Shown one piece after another: positions 16,697 through 25,396 of a DNA stretch of 64,000 bases (the stretch's first letter is position 1; the number at the start of each line of letters is the position of its first letter). This DNA comes from a virus. The notes under the pieces were generated by a model. It did no database searches. It was not told the origin of the DNA and saw nothing but the letters and a program-made list of their open reading frames with translations. The stretch is taken from positions 1-64,000 of the IMG/VR virus record IMGVR_UViG_3300021091_004015, one strand, 5' to 3'. The translations under genes were made by a program, and so were the position numbers.

Positions 16697-17728
16697 TCAC
16701 TTATGATATCTATCTAAAGAATTTTTTGTTATAAAAATAACCTCAGATTCCTTAAATTCTTCTAAATTTTTGGAGTTTGTGTAAGACATAGCGGATTTTA
16801 AATAATCTATAAAATTTTCAGTCCATGAACTCAAGGTTGTTTCAACCTTGTTTAGTTTAACAATACCTTCAGATGTTGTTAATTTTTTCTTACCCCATTT
16901 CTTTTGGACTTCTTTAGTACTCATTCCTCTAAATTGTTTATAGAAATGTTTTCTAAGTTTTGGGAAATTATCCCATAAATATTTGGACTTAATCTCATCT
17001 AATGGGATTAATTTAAATAGTAAATTCTCCGAACATGATTCGAGTGTTTTATTTAACACTCCACCTAACATAACATAATCCGACCCTAAGGCTAATGCCT
17101 TAATTATATCATCATAATTTCTAAATCCACCATCGGCAACTATTTTTGTTTTATATTCACCTGAAAATTTGATTCGATAACACTCGTTAATTAATGACGC
17201 CATTGGGTAATGTACTCCAGTGTTTGCTGATGTTAAGCAACCACTACCACCACCAATCCCAACACGAACATAGTCAACACCAATCTCCGCAAATTTTTCA
17301 TATGTTTTTGGATTGGCAATATTACCAACCATTAGTTTATGATTTGGGGTTTTTCTATTCTCAATAAATTTTTTACAAAGAGTATGTAATTTTTCCATGT
17401 GACCATTTGCAATATCAACAAGAATTTTTATTTTCTCATTATTAAACACAGGCCAATCCTCCCAACTAACTATAGTTTCAAATTCATCTAAAGAAAGGGA
17501 GATAAAAATTTCTTGATTATTAGGGTTTAGTCCTCTTGGTAAACATACTTCAAAACCTTCCTTAACAAACTTTTTGTAATTATTTAAATCAACTACTGTG
17601 TCCATGGGAGACACAAACAAAGGTAAGGTACCTTCAGAATTATATATGTCTATCTCCGACCTACTATTAATAGTTGATATAGTTTCGGGAACTAATGTAA
17701 TATCTTTAAAATCAAATCTTTTTTCCAT
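16697..17728 (-). CDS. IMP dehydrogenase / GMP reductase family enzyme
   Basis: The 343-aa TIM-barrel protein has LPLFVSPMDTVVD near the N terminus. The catalytic-loop region is VGIGGGSGCLTSANTGVHYP, with the Cys in place. IVADGGFRNYDDIIKALALG and DYVMLGGVLNKTLE follow. CBS domains are absent, as in GMP reductase and some IMPDHs. It would adjust guanine nucleotide pools. It overlaps nothing but directly follows the thioesterase gene and may share its transcript. IMPDH and GMPR cannot be separated by eye here. Confidence 0.82.
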   Translation of the reverse strand: MEKRFDFKDITLVPETISTINSRSEIDIYNSEGTLPLFVSPMDTVVDLNNYKKFVKEGFEVCLPRGLNPNNQEIFISLSLDEFETIVSWEDWPVFNNEKIKILVDIANGHMEKLHTLCKKFIENRKTPNHKLMVGNIANPKTYEKFAEIGVDYVRVGIGGGSGCLTSANTGVHYPMASLINECYRIKFSGEYKTKIVADGGFRNYDDIIKALALGSDYVMLGGVLNKTLESCSENLLFKLIPLDEIKSKYLWDNFPKLRKHFYKQFRGMSTKEVQKKWGKKKLTTSEGIVKLNKVETTLSSWTENFIDYLKSAMSYTNSKNLEEFKESEVIFITKNSLDRYHK

Positions 17729-17731
17729 AAT

Positions 17732-18133
17732 TTATTTTGCTTCTATCATTTTAATAATTCTATTTCTACCTTTTTCTCCGATTGGTATCGGATGACCTTC
17801 TTCATCAATATGTACAAATTTGATGTGTGTTTTTAACACTAAATTTTGTTTTCCAGTGTAAACATTATGAGCTCTTGCTTCCATATATAATGTAACTGAT
17901 GTATTTCCCACTTCTGTAGGATACCCATAAATTTTAAGTAATTGACTTTCTTTAGCGGGTTTCTCAAAATTACATTTATCTATTGATACGGTTACCATTC
18001 TTGGGGTGTCGCACAACTGCATTGCATATCCCGCGGCAGACGCGTCAATCCATGCTAATAATTTACCCCCAAATAAGTTACCGTGAAATCCTAAATCCGA
18101 TTTTTTGATTGGGTGAGAGTTTAATAATTCCAT
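17732..18133 (-). CDS. Acyl-CoA thioesterase (hotdog fold, YciA-like)
   Basis: The frame could extend upstream to 18244, but MELLNSHPIKKSDLGFHGNL at 18133 is the natural family start. FGGKLLAWIDASAAGYAM holds the catalytic Asp/Gly helix. MVTVSIDKCNFEKPA and the later strands complete a single hotdog domain of 133 aa. It would hydrolyse acyl-CoA to free acid and CoA. It is an unusual phage cargo and sits 3 bases from the IMPDH/GMPR-like gene. Confidence 0.82.
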   Translation of the reverse strand: MELLNSHPIKKSDLGFHGNLFGGKLLAWIDASAAGYAMQLCDTPRMVTVSIDKCNFEKPAKESQLLKIYGYPTEVGNTSVTLYMEARAHNVYTGKQNLVLKTHIKFVHIDEEGHPIPIGEKGRNRIIKMIEAK

Positions 18134-18185
18134 GTAACAATTATAATAAAAATGGACTATAAAGACAATACAAGTATTTATTAAT

Positions 18186-19166
18186 ATGTTAACGAAAAAA
18201 GAAATAGATAGAGTAAACGACATACTAAAAAATAGAATATTCAAGTATTCAAAAGGATTATTTGATTACGATTTACCAGGTGAAAATGATTTCGATTTTA
18301 AATTCCAAATTTTAGGTTATAAACAAATGATTAGTGTTGGGGAATATTATGACTATCTTCGTGTATCGGTAACACTTTTAAATTTTAGAGATATATTAAG
18401 TCAAAAAGTTTTTCTAAGATTGGGTAAACAAGGTGATTTCTTAAACAAATATTTTAAAGAAAATATGTATTTTTTTAGAAATAATTTACGTGAGGAGATT
18501 AGAGCTATAATGTCTATGTTTGAACCTAATGTACTAATAACAATTGAGGATGTAAGTATTGATACGGGTAATGAAAAAGAATCATTACAAGAACAAAAAA
18601 TGACTAGAGAGGCTATAAGAAATGTTGTAAAAGATATTACCTATATTTTAAAAAGTGGTAGAAAAGGTGAGTTTACTTTACCTGATAATGATGAAGGTGT
18701 TGGATATAAGTTTAATAGATTTCCCGTAGAATTTACACTTGAACTATCAGTTGAAGTGGATAATAACATAGATAGGTTTCAAATAAATGCCGAATATTCA
18801 AAGAGTGATGATGTGATTGAAATGATAGTTAGGTATAATCCATCTAAATTAAAAACTCAGATGTACGACATTATTGGAGAATTAAATGAAACAATTGCTC
18901 ATGAGTTAGAACATAGTTTACAGGGATACCGTAACGAATTCCCAACTAAAAAAGGTAGAAAAGTTACAAATCCTTTAAAGTATTATTTACAACCTCACGA
19001 AATTCCTGCGCAAATTGCGGGATTTAAACGACTATCAAGAATTCAAAAAGTGCCATTAGAAGATGTAATTAGACAATGGTTTGACACTCACACTGACATT
19101 CACAATTTAAATAATAACCAACAAGAAAAAGTAATTCAAACACTATTAGATTATAGTAAATCTTAA
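18186..19166 (+). CDS. Zinc metalloprotease-like protein (326 aa)
   Basis: HELEH at residues 239-243 is an HExxH site. HEIPAQIAGF, about 30 residues later, could supply a third ligand. The first 200 residues are mixed alpha/beta. The N terminus (MLTKKEIDRVNDILKNR) is a weak match to the late tag. The domain plan resembles the 9729 protein. A class B element is at 18175-18181. Its 3' end overlaps the convergent 19163 gene by 4 bases. Confidence 0.65.
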   Translation: MLTKKEIDRVNDILKNRIFKYSKGLFDYDLPGENDFDFKFQILGYKQMISVGEYYDYLRVSVTLLNFRDILSQKVFLRLGKQGDFLNKYFKENMYFFRNNLREEIRAIMSMFEPNVLITIEDVSIDTGNEKESLQEQKMTREAIRNVVKDITYILKSGRKGEFTLPDNDEGVGYKFNRFPVEFTLELSVEVDNNIDRFQINAEYSKSDDVIEMIVRYNPSKLKTQMYDIIGELNETIAHELEHSLQGYRNEFPTKKGRKVTNPLKYYLQPHEIPAQIAGFKRLSRIQKVPLEDVIRQWFDTHTDIHNLNNNQQEKVIQTLLDYSKS

Positions 19167-19798
19167 TTTTTACTTTTAAATCTTTTTACAATTTTGTTAA
19201 TTAATTGTTTTATAATAATACCTGAAACAGTTAATAAACCAAACGAAGAAATCCTCACCACTAATTCGTTGATATCTTGGTCAGTAAATGTCATATTTTT
19301 TGAAACGTTATATAATATACCCAATAAAGGAATTATAAACGTGTAACTTAACATATTAGTCATTTTATGAAATTGTATTCCTAAACTACTAACAAAATCT
19401 AAAAATACTGCTAAGAATGAATCCGTTTTACGTAAAACTTGTTTTAACACATCAGATAGACCCTCCTCTTTAATTTTATTAAAAATTTTATATATCATAT
19501 CTTTATTATCGATATAATAAGATGCGATAACACCCGTCAGAATTAAACTAATTTGTAAATCGTTTATCTCAGGAAATTTACCACGTACAAAATCTTCAAC
19601 AGGACCTACAAAACCACCAATACTAGCACCCCAAGTTATTAAGAATTTTAGGTTCATACCAATCTGTTTTGAAGAATCCTCAATAATCTCTTTCACTCTA
19701 CTGTAGTTTTTTTTAATAATATCAACAATATTACCCCCACTAGCTTCAAGTAGGATTCTTCTTTTTTGGGATTCACTTATTAAAATACTAATACTCAT
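19163..19798 (-). CDS. Tagged membrane protein (211 aa)
   Basis: The tag ISILISESQKRRILLEAS is followed by several hydrophobic stretches (LKFLITWGASIGGFVG, ISLILTGVIASYYI, YTFIIPLLGILYNV and LLTVSGIIIKQLI) and a basic C terminus. It may be a packaged membrane-active protein. A class B element (19804-19810) lies 5 bases before ATG. Confidence 0.65.
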   Translation of the reverse strand: MSISILISESQKRRILLEASGGNIVDIIKKNYSRVKEIIEDSSKQIGMNLKFLITWGASIGGFVGPVEDFVRGKFPEINDLQISLILTGVIASYYIDNKDMIYKIFNKIKEEGLSDVLKQVLRKTDSFLAVFLDFVSSLGIQFHKMTNMLSYTFIIPLLGILYNVSKNMTFTDQDINELVVRISSFGLLTVSGIIIKQLINKIVKRFKSKN

Positions 19799-19847
19799 TG
19801 ACTATAAATACTTTTATTATATTTATTGTTAGTAATATTTTAAAAAA

Positions 19848-20447
19848 ATGATTAATCCTGAGTTAAATATTGGAGATAAAGTAATCCTTTTACATATGGA
19901 TGGAGACACTAGTGTTCCACCAGGTACTAAAGGGGTTGTTATAGCACGCTCTGTTTTTCAAGGGGAGAATCAATACACTGTTAGATGGGAAAGTGGTAAT
20001 ACATTAGCCCTAGTTGAGGGGTATGATTTATGGGACACCGAAGAAAATAGAAAAAACAGTAAGAAAAAAAATATTAGAGAAGATGAAATCGAAAGGAGTA
20101 AAAAGTTTATGAAGAACATCAACGCTTTCAGATTCTTCAATATGAAATTTTTAAATGAGTATCTAAAGAAAGTTAGGGAATCAAGTATTGTAAACATGTT
20201 TGGGGCGGCACCTTATTTATATATGGGTAAAGATAGAATAGAACATGAATTTAAGTATAAAGATATTGGTAATGAGGAAGCATTTGAGGAAGTTTTAGAA
20301 ATGGCCAATCTTGCCCAATCAGAAATGATTCGTGGTGTTATGAACGTACTTGACCACGAAGGTAAAGAACACGATTTAAATACAATAAACAGATATATAC
20401 AAAGATATTCTCATATGGTACTTGAAAACTATATGAATCTATTCTAA
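19848..20447 (+). CDS. SH3-like domain protein (199 aa)
   Basis: The first 65 residues form a small beta barrel (IGDKVILLHMDGDTSVPPG, TKGVVIARS, YTVRWESGN). A Lys-rich linker and a helical C-terminal half follow. It is probably a structural or assembly protein because it heads the 20-21 kb cluster under a class B element (19820-19826). Function unknown. Confidence 0.6.
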   Translation: MINPELNIGDKVILLHMDGDTSVPPGTKGVVIARSVFQGENQYTVRWESGNTLALVEGYDLWDTEENRKNSKKKNIREDEIERSKKFMKNINAFRFFNMKFLNEYLKKVRESSIVNMFGAAPYLYMGKDRIEHEFKYKDIGNEEAFEEVLEMANLAQSEMIRGVMNVLDHEGKEHDLNTINRYIQRYSHMVLENYMNLF

Positions 20448-20479
20448 TAGAATAATATATTTATTAAAAAACAAAAAAC

Positions 20480-21130
20480 ATGAACGCATATTTTTTCAAA
20501 ATGTCAAAAGAGGAAAGAGATAATATCCTTGACCAACATAAAGAACCTTATAATGGTTACGTTATGCAAAATCAAACATCATCTAATGAACAACCATTAT
20601 ATGTCCAAGATTTTGCAAATGATAAACAAGGTATTAATATTGATATCCACGGTAATGCAAAACCATATACCAATTTTAACATTAATGAATCTCACTCAGG
20701 TTTAGATATGATTGGTGATGGGGATGTTGATTTGAAAAATGGTACAGTTGACTTTGAAGATGTTTTATCACATGAAGATGATTACGATTTTGGGTTTGAT
20801 TATCCTGAGACAGACTCATATGAAAATAATGTAACAGTTGGAGATGATGATGACTCCATCTATGTTAGTATTGGGGAAATGAATGATATGATTGGAGGTG
20901 GTGACGATGATTTAAAACATGGTACTTTTGGATTTGAGGAAAGGGATGATGATAAGTTATTTGATGATGACGATTTGTTTGATGAAGAAATTTATGAAAC
21001 AGAAGGTGACGAATTTTCAGATGTTGATGATTTAGGAATTGACCATGATTTAGACCAAGGAGAGATAAATTCAATCACCGAAAGTATCGACAAAACATTA
21101 GATATGTTTAGAAGATTTAAAAAATACTAA
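20480..21130 (+). CDS. Acidic protein of unknown function (216 aa)
   Basis: The N terminus (MSKEERDNILDQHKEPYNGY) is followed by a disordered, Asp/Glu-rich tail with repeated MIGDGD, MIGGGDDD and FDDDDLFDEE blocks. It ends in a short helix (ITESIDKTLDMFRRFKKY). Such acidity suits a scaffold, core or DNA-mimic role, none of it proven. A class B element is at 20458-20464. Confidence 0.6.
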   Translation: MNAYFFKMSKEERDNILDQHKEPYNGYVMQNQTSSNEQPLYVQDFANDKQGINIDIHGNAKPYTNFNINESHSGLDMIGDGDVDLKNGTVDFEDVLSHEDDYDFGFDYPETDSYENNVTVGDDDDSIYVSIGEMNDMIGGGDDDLKHGTFGFEERDDDKLFDDDDLFDEEIYETEGDEFSDVDDLGIDHDLDQGEINSITESIDKTLDMFRRFKKY

Positions 21131-21131
21131 A

Positions 21132-21443
21132 ATGGAAATAAAGGAGATTGTTTCATATTATTTAAACGATACTACCAAAACTTTAGATGTTACTTTCAGA
21201 ACTATATTAGATAGTGATGATGAAATGAGGGAAGATAAAATATATTTTGAAGAAATCTCTGACTTTGGTTATGAATTTGCAAATAGTGAAAACATATACA
21301 AAGGTATATTAGATGAAGAATACGATGAAGATGATTTTGATTCTTACTATGACGATGAAGTCGATGAACAAGAAATCATGTCATTTTTAAACGAATATTA
21401 TCTAATATACCCAAGCAAATTACCCAACCCCGAAATATTTTAA
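21132..21443 (+). CDS. Acidic hypothetical protein (103 aa)
   Basis: It starts 1 base after the preceding stop. It begins with a small beta domain (VSYYLNDTTKTLDVTFRTI) and has an acidic middle (DEEYDEDDFDSYYDDEVDE). It is probably cotranscribed with the acidic 216-aa gene. Function unknown. It overlaps the convergent lipoprotein stop by 4 bases. Confidence 0.55.
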   Translation: MEIKEIVSYYLNDTTKTLDVTFRTILDSDDEMREDKIYFEEISDFGYEFANSENIYKGILDEEYDEDDFDSYYDDEVDEQEIMSFLNEYYLIYPSKLPNPEIF

Positions 21444-21946
21444 GGACCAATCCTTGTTAAATAAAGAGTTACATTTTGATTGTAACCTGAACTACCGCCA
21501 ACCCAAAGACCTGTAGTTCTTAAAACCAAACTTTCCGCACCATCACTAATTATTTTAAAGGTTCTCTCACCATTACCACAATCAAATTGAATATACCCTA
21601 AATCATATACGTTATAATGACCAACAACATTATAAAAGTATTGTTGTGACCAATGAACTTGACCTGAAGGAAGTGGGATTGGTGAAAATGAAATAACACT
21701 ATAATCTAAATGCCATTTAGTGAAACCAACATAGATACTATCGACAGGAAATTTATCGTGAGGATTTATATATAAATCACCAGGGTAATATGTTGTATCA
21801 TTTGGTGATGTTGTATTCTCATCTTCGGTATATGTTATCTTATCAATTACATATTCACCACTTAAACTTAATGAAGTTGGTTCCGCATATTTAATACAAG
21901 AAGTTAGAAATAAAACTAATGTGGATAGGTAAAAAAGTGTTTTCAT
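21440..21946 (-). CDS. Lipoprotein (168 aa)
   Basis: MKTLFYLSTLVLFLTSC is a lipoprotein signal ending at a lipobox (LTSC) with Cys17. The mature part is a beta-rich domain of about 150 residues with Thr/Tyr-rich strands, lipocalin-like in texture. It would be anchored in a host membrane, perhaps for superinfection exclusion. It has a class A promoter (TTG-N18-TATATTTG), unlike the flanking class B genes, which suggests early expression. Confidence 0.7.
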   Translation of the reverse strand: MKTLFYLSTLVLFLTSCIKYAEPTSLSLSGEYVIDKITYTEDENTTSPNDTTYYPGDLYINPHDKFPVDSIYVGFTKWHLDYSVISFSPIPLPSGQVHWSQQYFYNVVGHYNVYDLGYIQFDCGNGERTFKIISDGAESLVLRTTGLWVGGSSGYNQNVTLYLTRIGP

Positions 21947-21968
21947 TGTAATTATCTTTATTTGACTA

Positions 21969-21997
21969 CAAATATAAGTATATTTTTTTAATTACAA
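21969..21997 (-). promoter_or_regulatory. Class A promoter of the lipoprotein gene
   Basis: On the minus strand, TTG (21995-21997) and TATATTTG (21969-21976) are 18 bases apart. The start codon lies about 22 bases further on. Confidence 0.65.
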
Positions 21998-22000
21998 AAA

Positions 22001-22007
22001 TATTTAT
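22001..22007 (+). promoter_or_regulatory. Class B element before the internal-protein cluster
   Basis: TATTTAT ends 4 bases before ATG 22012. The same spacing pattern recurs at 22265-22271 and 23862-23868 for the next two genes, so each gene has its own element. Confidence 0.55.
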
Positions 22008-22011
22008 CGAT

Positions 22012-22257
22012 ATGAAAAACGATATTGACTATTTAATCTCATTAATGACGGAATATACATTCGACCCAACCAATAAAAATGAGATTGGGGAACAAGAAGC
22101 GGCGGCTTCAGGAGGTGGAGGTGGTTCTAAGCCAGCGTACCCTACAGTCACAAAATGGGAGTCAGGTGTTACAAGAGGTCCAGCGAATCAAATTGGTATC
22201 ACTAAATGGCATGAAATAGTTAAATTAAATAGAGGAAAGGCTAACACTTTATTATAA
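22012..22257 (+). CDS. Small virion protein candidate (81 aa)
   Basis: The N terminus (YLISLMTEYTFDPTNKNE) resembles the tag. A Gly-rich linker and a C-terminal block (VTKWESGVTRGPANQIGITK) follow, ending WHEIVKLNRGKANTLL. I have seen this C-terminal pattern in related phages without a function. It heads the cluster of large internal virion proteins. Confidence 0.6.
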   Translation: MKNDIDYLISLMTEYTFDPTNKNEIGEQEAAASGGGGGSKPAYPTVTKWESGVTRGPANQIGITKWHEIVKLNRGKANTLL

Positions 22258-22276
22258 AGATTAATATTTATTAAAT

Positions 22277-23842
22277 ATGAAAAATCAAAACCATACCCAA
22301 GTTATTGCAATGTCCGCAAATCTCGGATATCTTTTTACAAACAAAGGAGTTTCTAAAGTATCCTATGAATCAAATGATTTAAACGGTAGAAATTTTGTCC
22401 CTTACACCTACGAACATTTAAATGTCGCTAGCAAAATATTACAGGAAAACATAAACTTCAAATATAAAATAGGTTCACTCTCGTTAACCGAATACACATC
22501 TGAACCAAGAAGGTTTTTAAATCTATTAATGGAAACTTTTGAAGTTAATAATGGTATCGCCATAATTAAAGAATGGGAAGAAAAATTTGGTAATAAATTA
22601 TTATTAATTAATGAATCTACGGATAATTTACTAATTGAGCAAAGAGTAAACAATTCTTGGGAAGGGATTTATCAAATCATATCAGAAGGTATTTTAGGTA
22701 ATATTTGGAGCGGTGTTAAAAAGGTGGGAAGTGCCGTAGCCACAGGAGTTTCAAATGCCGCTGGATGGGTTAAAGATAAGGCAGTTGCTGCTAAAGATTG
22801 GGTAGTCGACCAAGGTAAACAAATTAAGGATAAAGGATTTCTTGGATGGGCGGCCGATAAAGCAAAGAATGTTTGGAATTATGTTAAAGATAAAATAGCC
22901 GCGGCTTGGAATTGTGTAAAGGCTGGTTTAGAATGTATAATGGAAGGTATCCGAAGTCTTGTTACAAGTGCTGCAGGTACCGCGGTTTTAACAGGATTAT
23001 CTTTTGTTCCTGTTGTAGGTCAAGTTACAAATGCGGTTATATTCGGAGCATTATTATTATATGATTTATATCAGATGTCTCAGGGTAAAGGTGATTGGAT
23101 TAATATTATTGTAGACTCGGTGGCATTAATATTACCAATGGCAAGTAAATTACTAAAAAGTGCGTTGGTTGGTGTAAAATCGTTCAGTCAACTCGGTGCG
23201 GCGGCAGCTTCTAAAGGGGGTATTTTAGCAAAAGTAGTAAACGCGTTTAGGTCAGGAATAAGTACATTGGGTGGTTATGTCACAAAGGCGGCAACTTGGT
23301 TAGGTGAAAAGTTAGGTATGACAACATTGGCTAATTGGGGGAAAAACGCAACTTCAAAATTGGCGAGTTTGAGTGATGAATTAGCCGCGGGGGCGAAAGG
23401 TGTAAAAGGAACCGCTAAAACTGCTGCAACTACAGGAGCTAAGAAAACGGTGACCGCGGGGGCTAAGAAAACCGTAACCGCAAACGCAAAGAACGTAGCG
23501 GCATCAAAAATTGGGGCTAAAGCATCTCAAGAATCAATTAAAAAAGCAACACCATTACAACAATTAAAAACAATATGGGCAAAGAACCCTAAAACACCAA
23601 TTCCTCCAACAGGTACAATTGTTAAGGCTTCAGGTAAGGCGTTTTTACTTACCACTGGTATTTGTGCAGCGTTAGGGTTAGATGGTTTTACATGTTCTTC
23701 TAAAGTGGAGAATGGTCAAGTAACTCCTGAACAATTAAAAGTTGCGGAAGAAAAAGCACAAATGGAATTAGCTCAACAATTAACTACAAACCCTGAAGGT
23801 ACAAGTTTAGGTATTAGTGATGCTGATATCGCAGCACTATAA
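22277..23842 (+). CDS. Large Ala-rich internal virion protein candidate (521 aa)
   Basis: Residues 1-135 are a soluble head with tag-like blocks (LLMETF, LLINES, IISEG). From about residue 140 the protein is Ala/Gly/Lys-rich with amphipathic helices. A long hydrophobic hairpin around 235-275 (TGLSFVPVVGQVTNAVIFGA) is followed by VDSVALILPMASK, reminiscent of pre-toxin or pore-forming segments. It could insert in the host membrane during DNA ejection, like the internal proteins of podoviruses. Function is inferred from composition only. Confidence 0.6.
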   Translation: MKNQNHTQVIAMSANLGYLFTNKGVSKVSYESNDLNGRNFVPYTYEHLNVASKILQENINFKYKIGSLSLTEYTSEPRRFLNLLMETFEVNNGIAIIKEWEEKFGNKLLLINESTDNLLIEQRVNNSWEGIYQIISEGILGNIWSGVKKVGSAVATGVSNAAGWVKDKAVAAKDWVVDQGKQIKDKGFLGWAADKAKNVWNYVKDKIAAAWNCVKAGLECIMEGIRSLVTSAAGTAVLTGLSFVPVVGQVTNAVIFGALLLYDLYQMSQGKGDWINIIVDSVALILPMASKLLKSALVGVKSFSQLGAAAASKGGILAKVVNAFRSGISTLGGYVTKAATWLGEKLGMTTLANWGKNATSKLASLSDELAAGAKGVKGTAKTAATTGAKKTVTAGAKKTVTANAKNVAASKIGAKASQESIKKATPLQQLKTIWAKNPKTPIPPTGTIVKASGKAFLLTTGICAALGLDGFTCSSKVENGQVTPEQLKVAEEKAQMELAQQLTTNPEGTSLGISDADIAAL

Positions 23843-23872
23843 TTTTTATTTAAAGTTAATATATTTATAGAT

Positions 23873-25378
23873 ATGAAAAATAACAATTTAATATTCGAGG
23901 AAATAAAAAGAGCCCAATTACTGATGGGGTATTCTTCTAAAAGTACTTTAACAGAAAACGAAATTAGAATCCAAAATAAACATAAAAAGTCTTTAGTAGA
24001 GAACTATAATAGATTAGTTTTGTCTGAAGGGGCTGGAGATAAAATTTTAAAATCTTTACTGGGTGGTGCTGATGACGCGGCAAGAGTGGCATTAAACAGT
24101 GCTGATGACGCGGCTAAAGTGGCGATAAAAACACAATTAGATGATGTTGTTAGAAGTGCTGGAGGTAAGATTGGTAAATTCTCGAGTGCTGATGACATAT
24201 TAAAACATTTAAAAAAAGGTGGTGTTCTTGACGATGTTGCAAGACAAGAACTTAAGATGGGTTTAATGAAAAGTCCGAATACCGCTAAAAATGTTAAAAA
24301 CGCATTAGCGGCTGACATGTTAAAAAACGCCGATAATATAAAAAACTTTAATAAAATTATTGCGGCAGGAAAAGGTGAAGCAGGGATTTCTAAATTATTA
24401 CAGAAAAAAGGTATTCCTGCCGACATTGCGGATGATATTGCAAGAAAACATGTATCCAAATCGGCAAATAAAGTTGCTGCAGGTTCAGCCGCAGGTAGTG
24501 GAGTTCAAAGTACTGTTAGTAAAGTGGGTAGTAAAACAAGTAAAAACGTTGGAAAAACAACTAAAACCGCTGGAAAAGGAGGTGTTGGTAGAGGTAAAAA
24601 TGTAAAAAAACCAACAAAACCAAGAGTAAAAAAACGAAGCTACACACCAAAAGGAGAAACAAATTGGCAAAAGTTTAAAAAGGCCATGGTAGGTTTTAGT
24701 AGAACTAAAATATTTAAATACCTTTTAATTGCGGGTGGTCTTTATTTAGTATATAAATGGTGGACGGATGAAGGTTCAGCACCTTTCCCTGATTGTATTG
24801 GTAAAAATATTCCTCAAGAAGATTTTGAGCAAATGGTTAATAGTGGGGACGGGTCAGTTATTATCTCTGACACAGGAGTTGATGCTATTGATAGAGCAGG
24901 TGGTGGTAAATTTTATGACGATAAGAAATTTGTGACAGGTAATGGTAGATATTCAGGAACTTGGTCTGAAGTTCCAGGTGTAGGTGTTGTTATCTCAATT
25001 GAAGGTCAAGAATACACTATGTCATGTGAAGGAGTTGTGGATGAAGAAGATGGTGGAGGAACAGGTGGTGGTGACGGAACAGGTGGCGGAACAGGTGGTG
25101 GAGGTGGATATACACCTTGTTCAGGATTCCCTCTTAAACAAGGTTGTAAATCAAGTGATGTTAGAAAAGTACAAGAATGTTTAGGTATTGGAGCCGATGG
25201 TCAATTAGGTCCTAAAACCGCAAGTGCTATTAAAGCGAAAGGTTATAGTATGCCATTAAGTCAATCTGATTATGATAAAATTGTTGCTAATTGTGGAGGT
25301 AGTTCATCCTCATCAACTACAACAACAACTACTGTATACACAGGAGGAGAGTCGGGCTCAATTGAGAATTTTGTTTAA
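23873..25378 (+). CDS. Internal virion protein with peptidoglycan-binding domain (501 aa)
   Basis: The tag region (LIFEEIKRAQLLMGYSSKS, then LTENE, SLVENY and LVLSEG) precedes Ala/Asp-rich helices with DDAAR/DDAAK repeats. A very basic stretch, one membrane helix (IFKYLLIAGGLYLVYKWW) and a small beta domain follow. After a Gly/Thr linker comes a PG_binding_1-type domain (CKSSDVRKVQECLGIGADG, QLGPKTASAIK). It probably reaches the cell wall during entry. It sits between two proteins of similar style. Confidence 0.68.
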   Translation: MKNNNLIFEEIKRAQLLMGYSSKSTLTENEIRIQNKHKKSLVENYNRLVLSEGAGDKILKSLLGGADDAARVALNSADDAAKVAIKTQLDDVVRSAGGKIGKFSSADDILKHLKKGGVLDDVARQELKMGLMKSPNTAKNVKNALAADMLKNADNIKNFNKIIAAGKGEAGISKLLQKKGIPADIADDIARKHVSKSANKVAAGSAAGSGVQSTVSKVGSKTSKNVGKTTKTAGKGGVGRGKNVKKPTKPRVKKRSYTPKGETNWQKFKKAMVGFSRTKIFKYLLIAGGLYLVYKWWTDEGSAPFPDCIGKNIPQEDFEQMVNSGDGSVIISDTGVDAIDRAGGGKFYDDKKFVTGNGRYSGTWSEVPGVGVVISIEGQEYTMSCEGVVDEEDGGGTGGGDGTGGGTGGGGGYTPCSGFPLKQGCKSSDVRKVQECLGIGADGQLGPKTASAIKAKGYSMPLSQSDYDKIVANCGGSSSSSTTTTTTVYTGGESGSIENFV

Positions 25379-25396
25379 AAAATAAAAAATATATAT

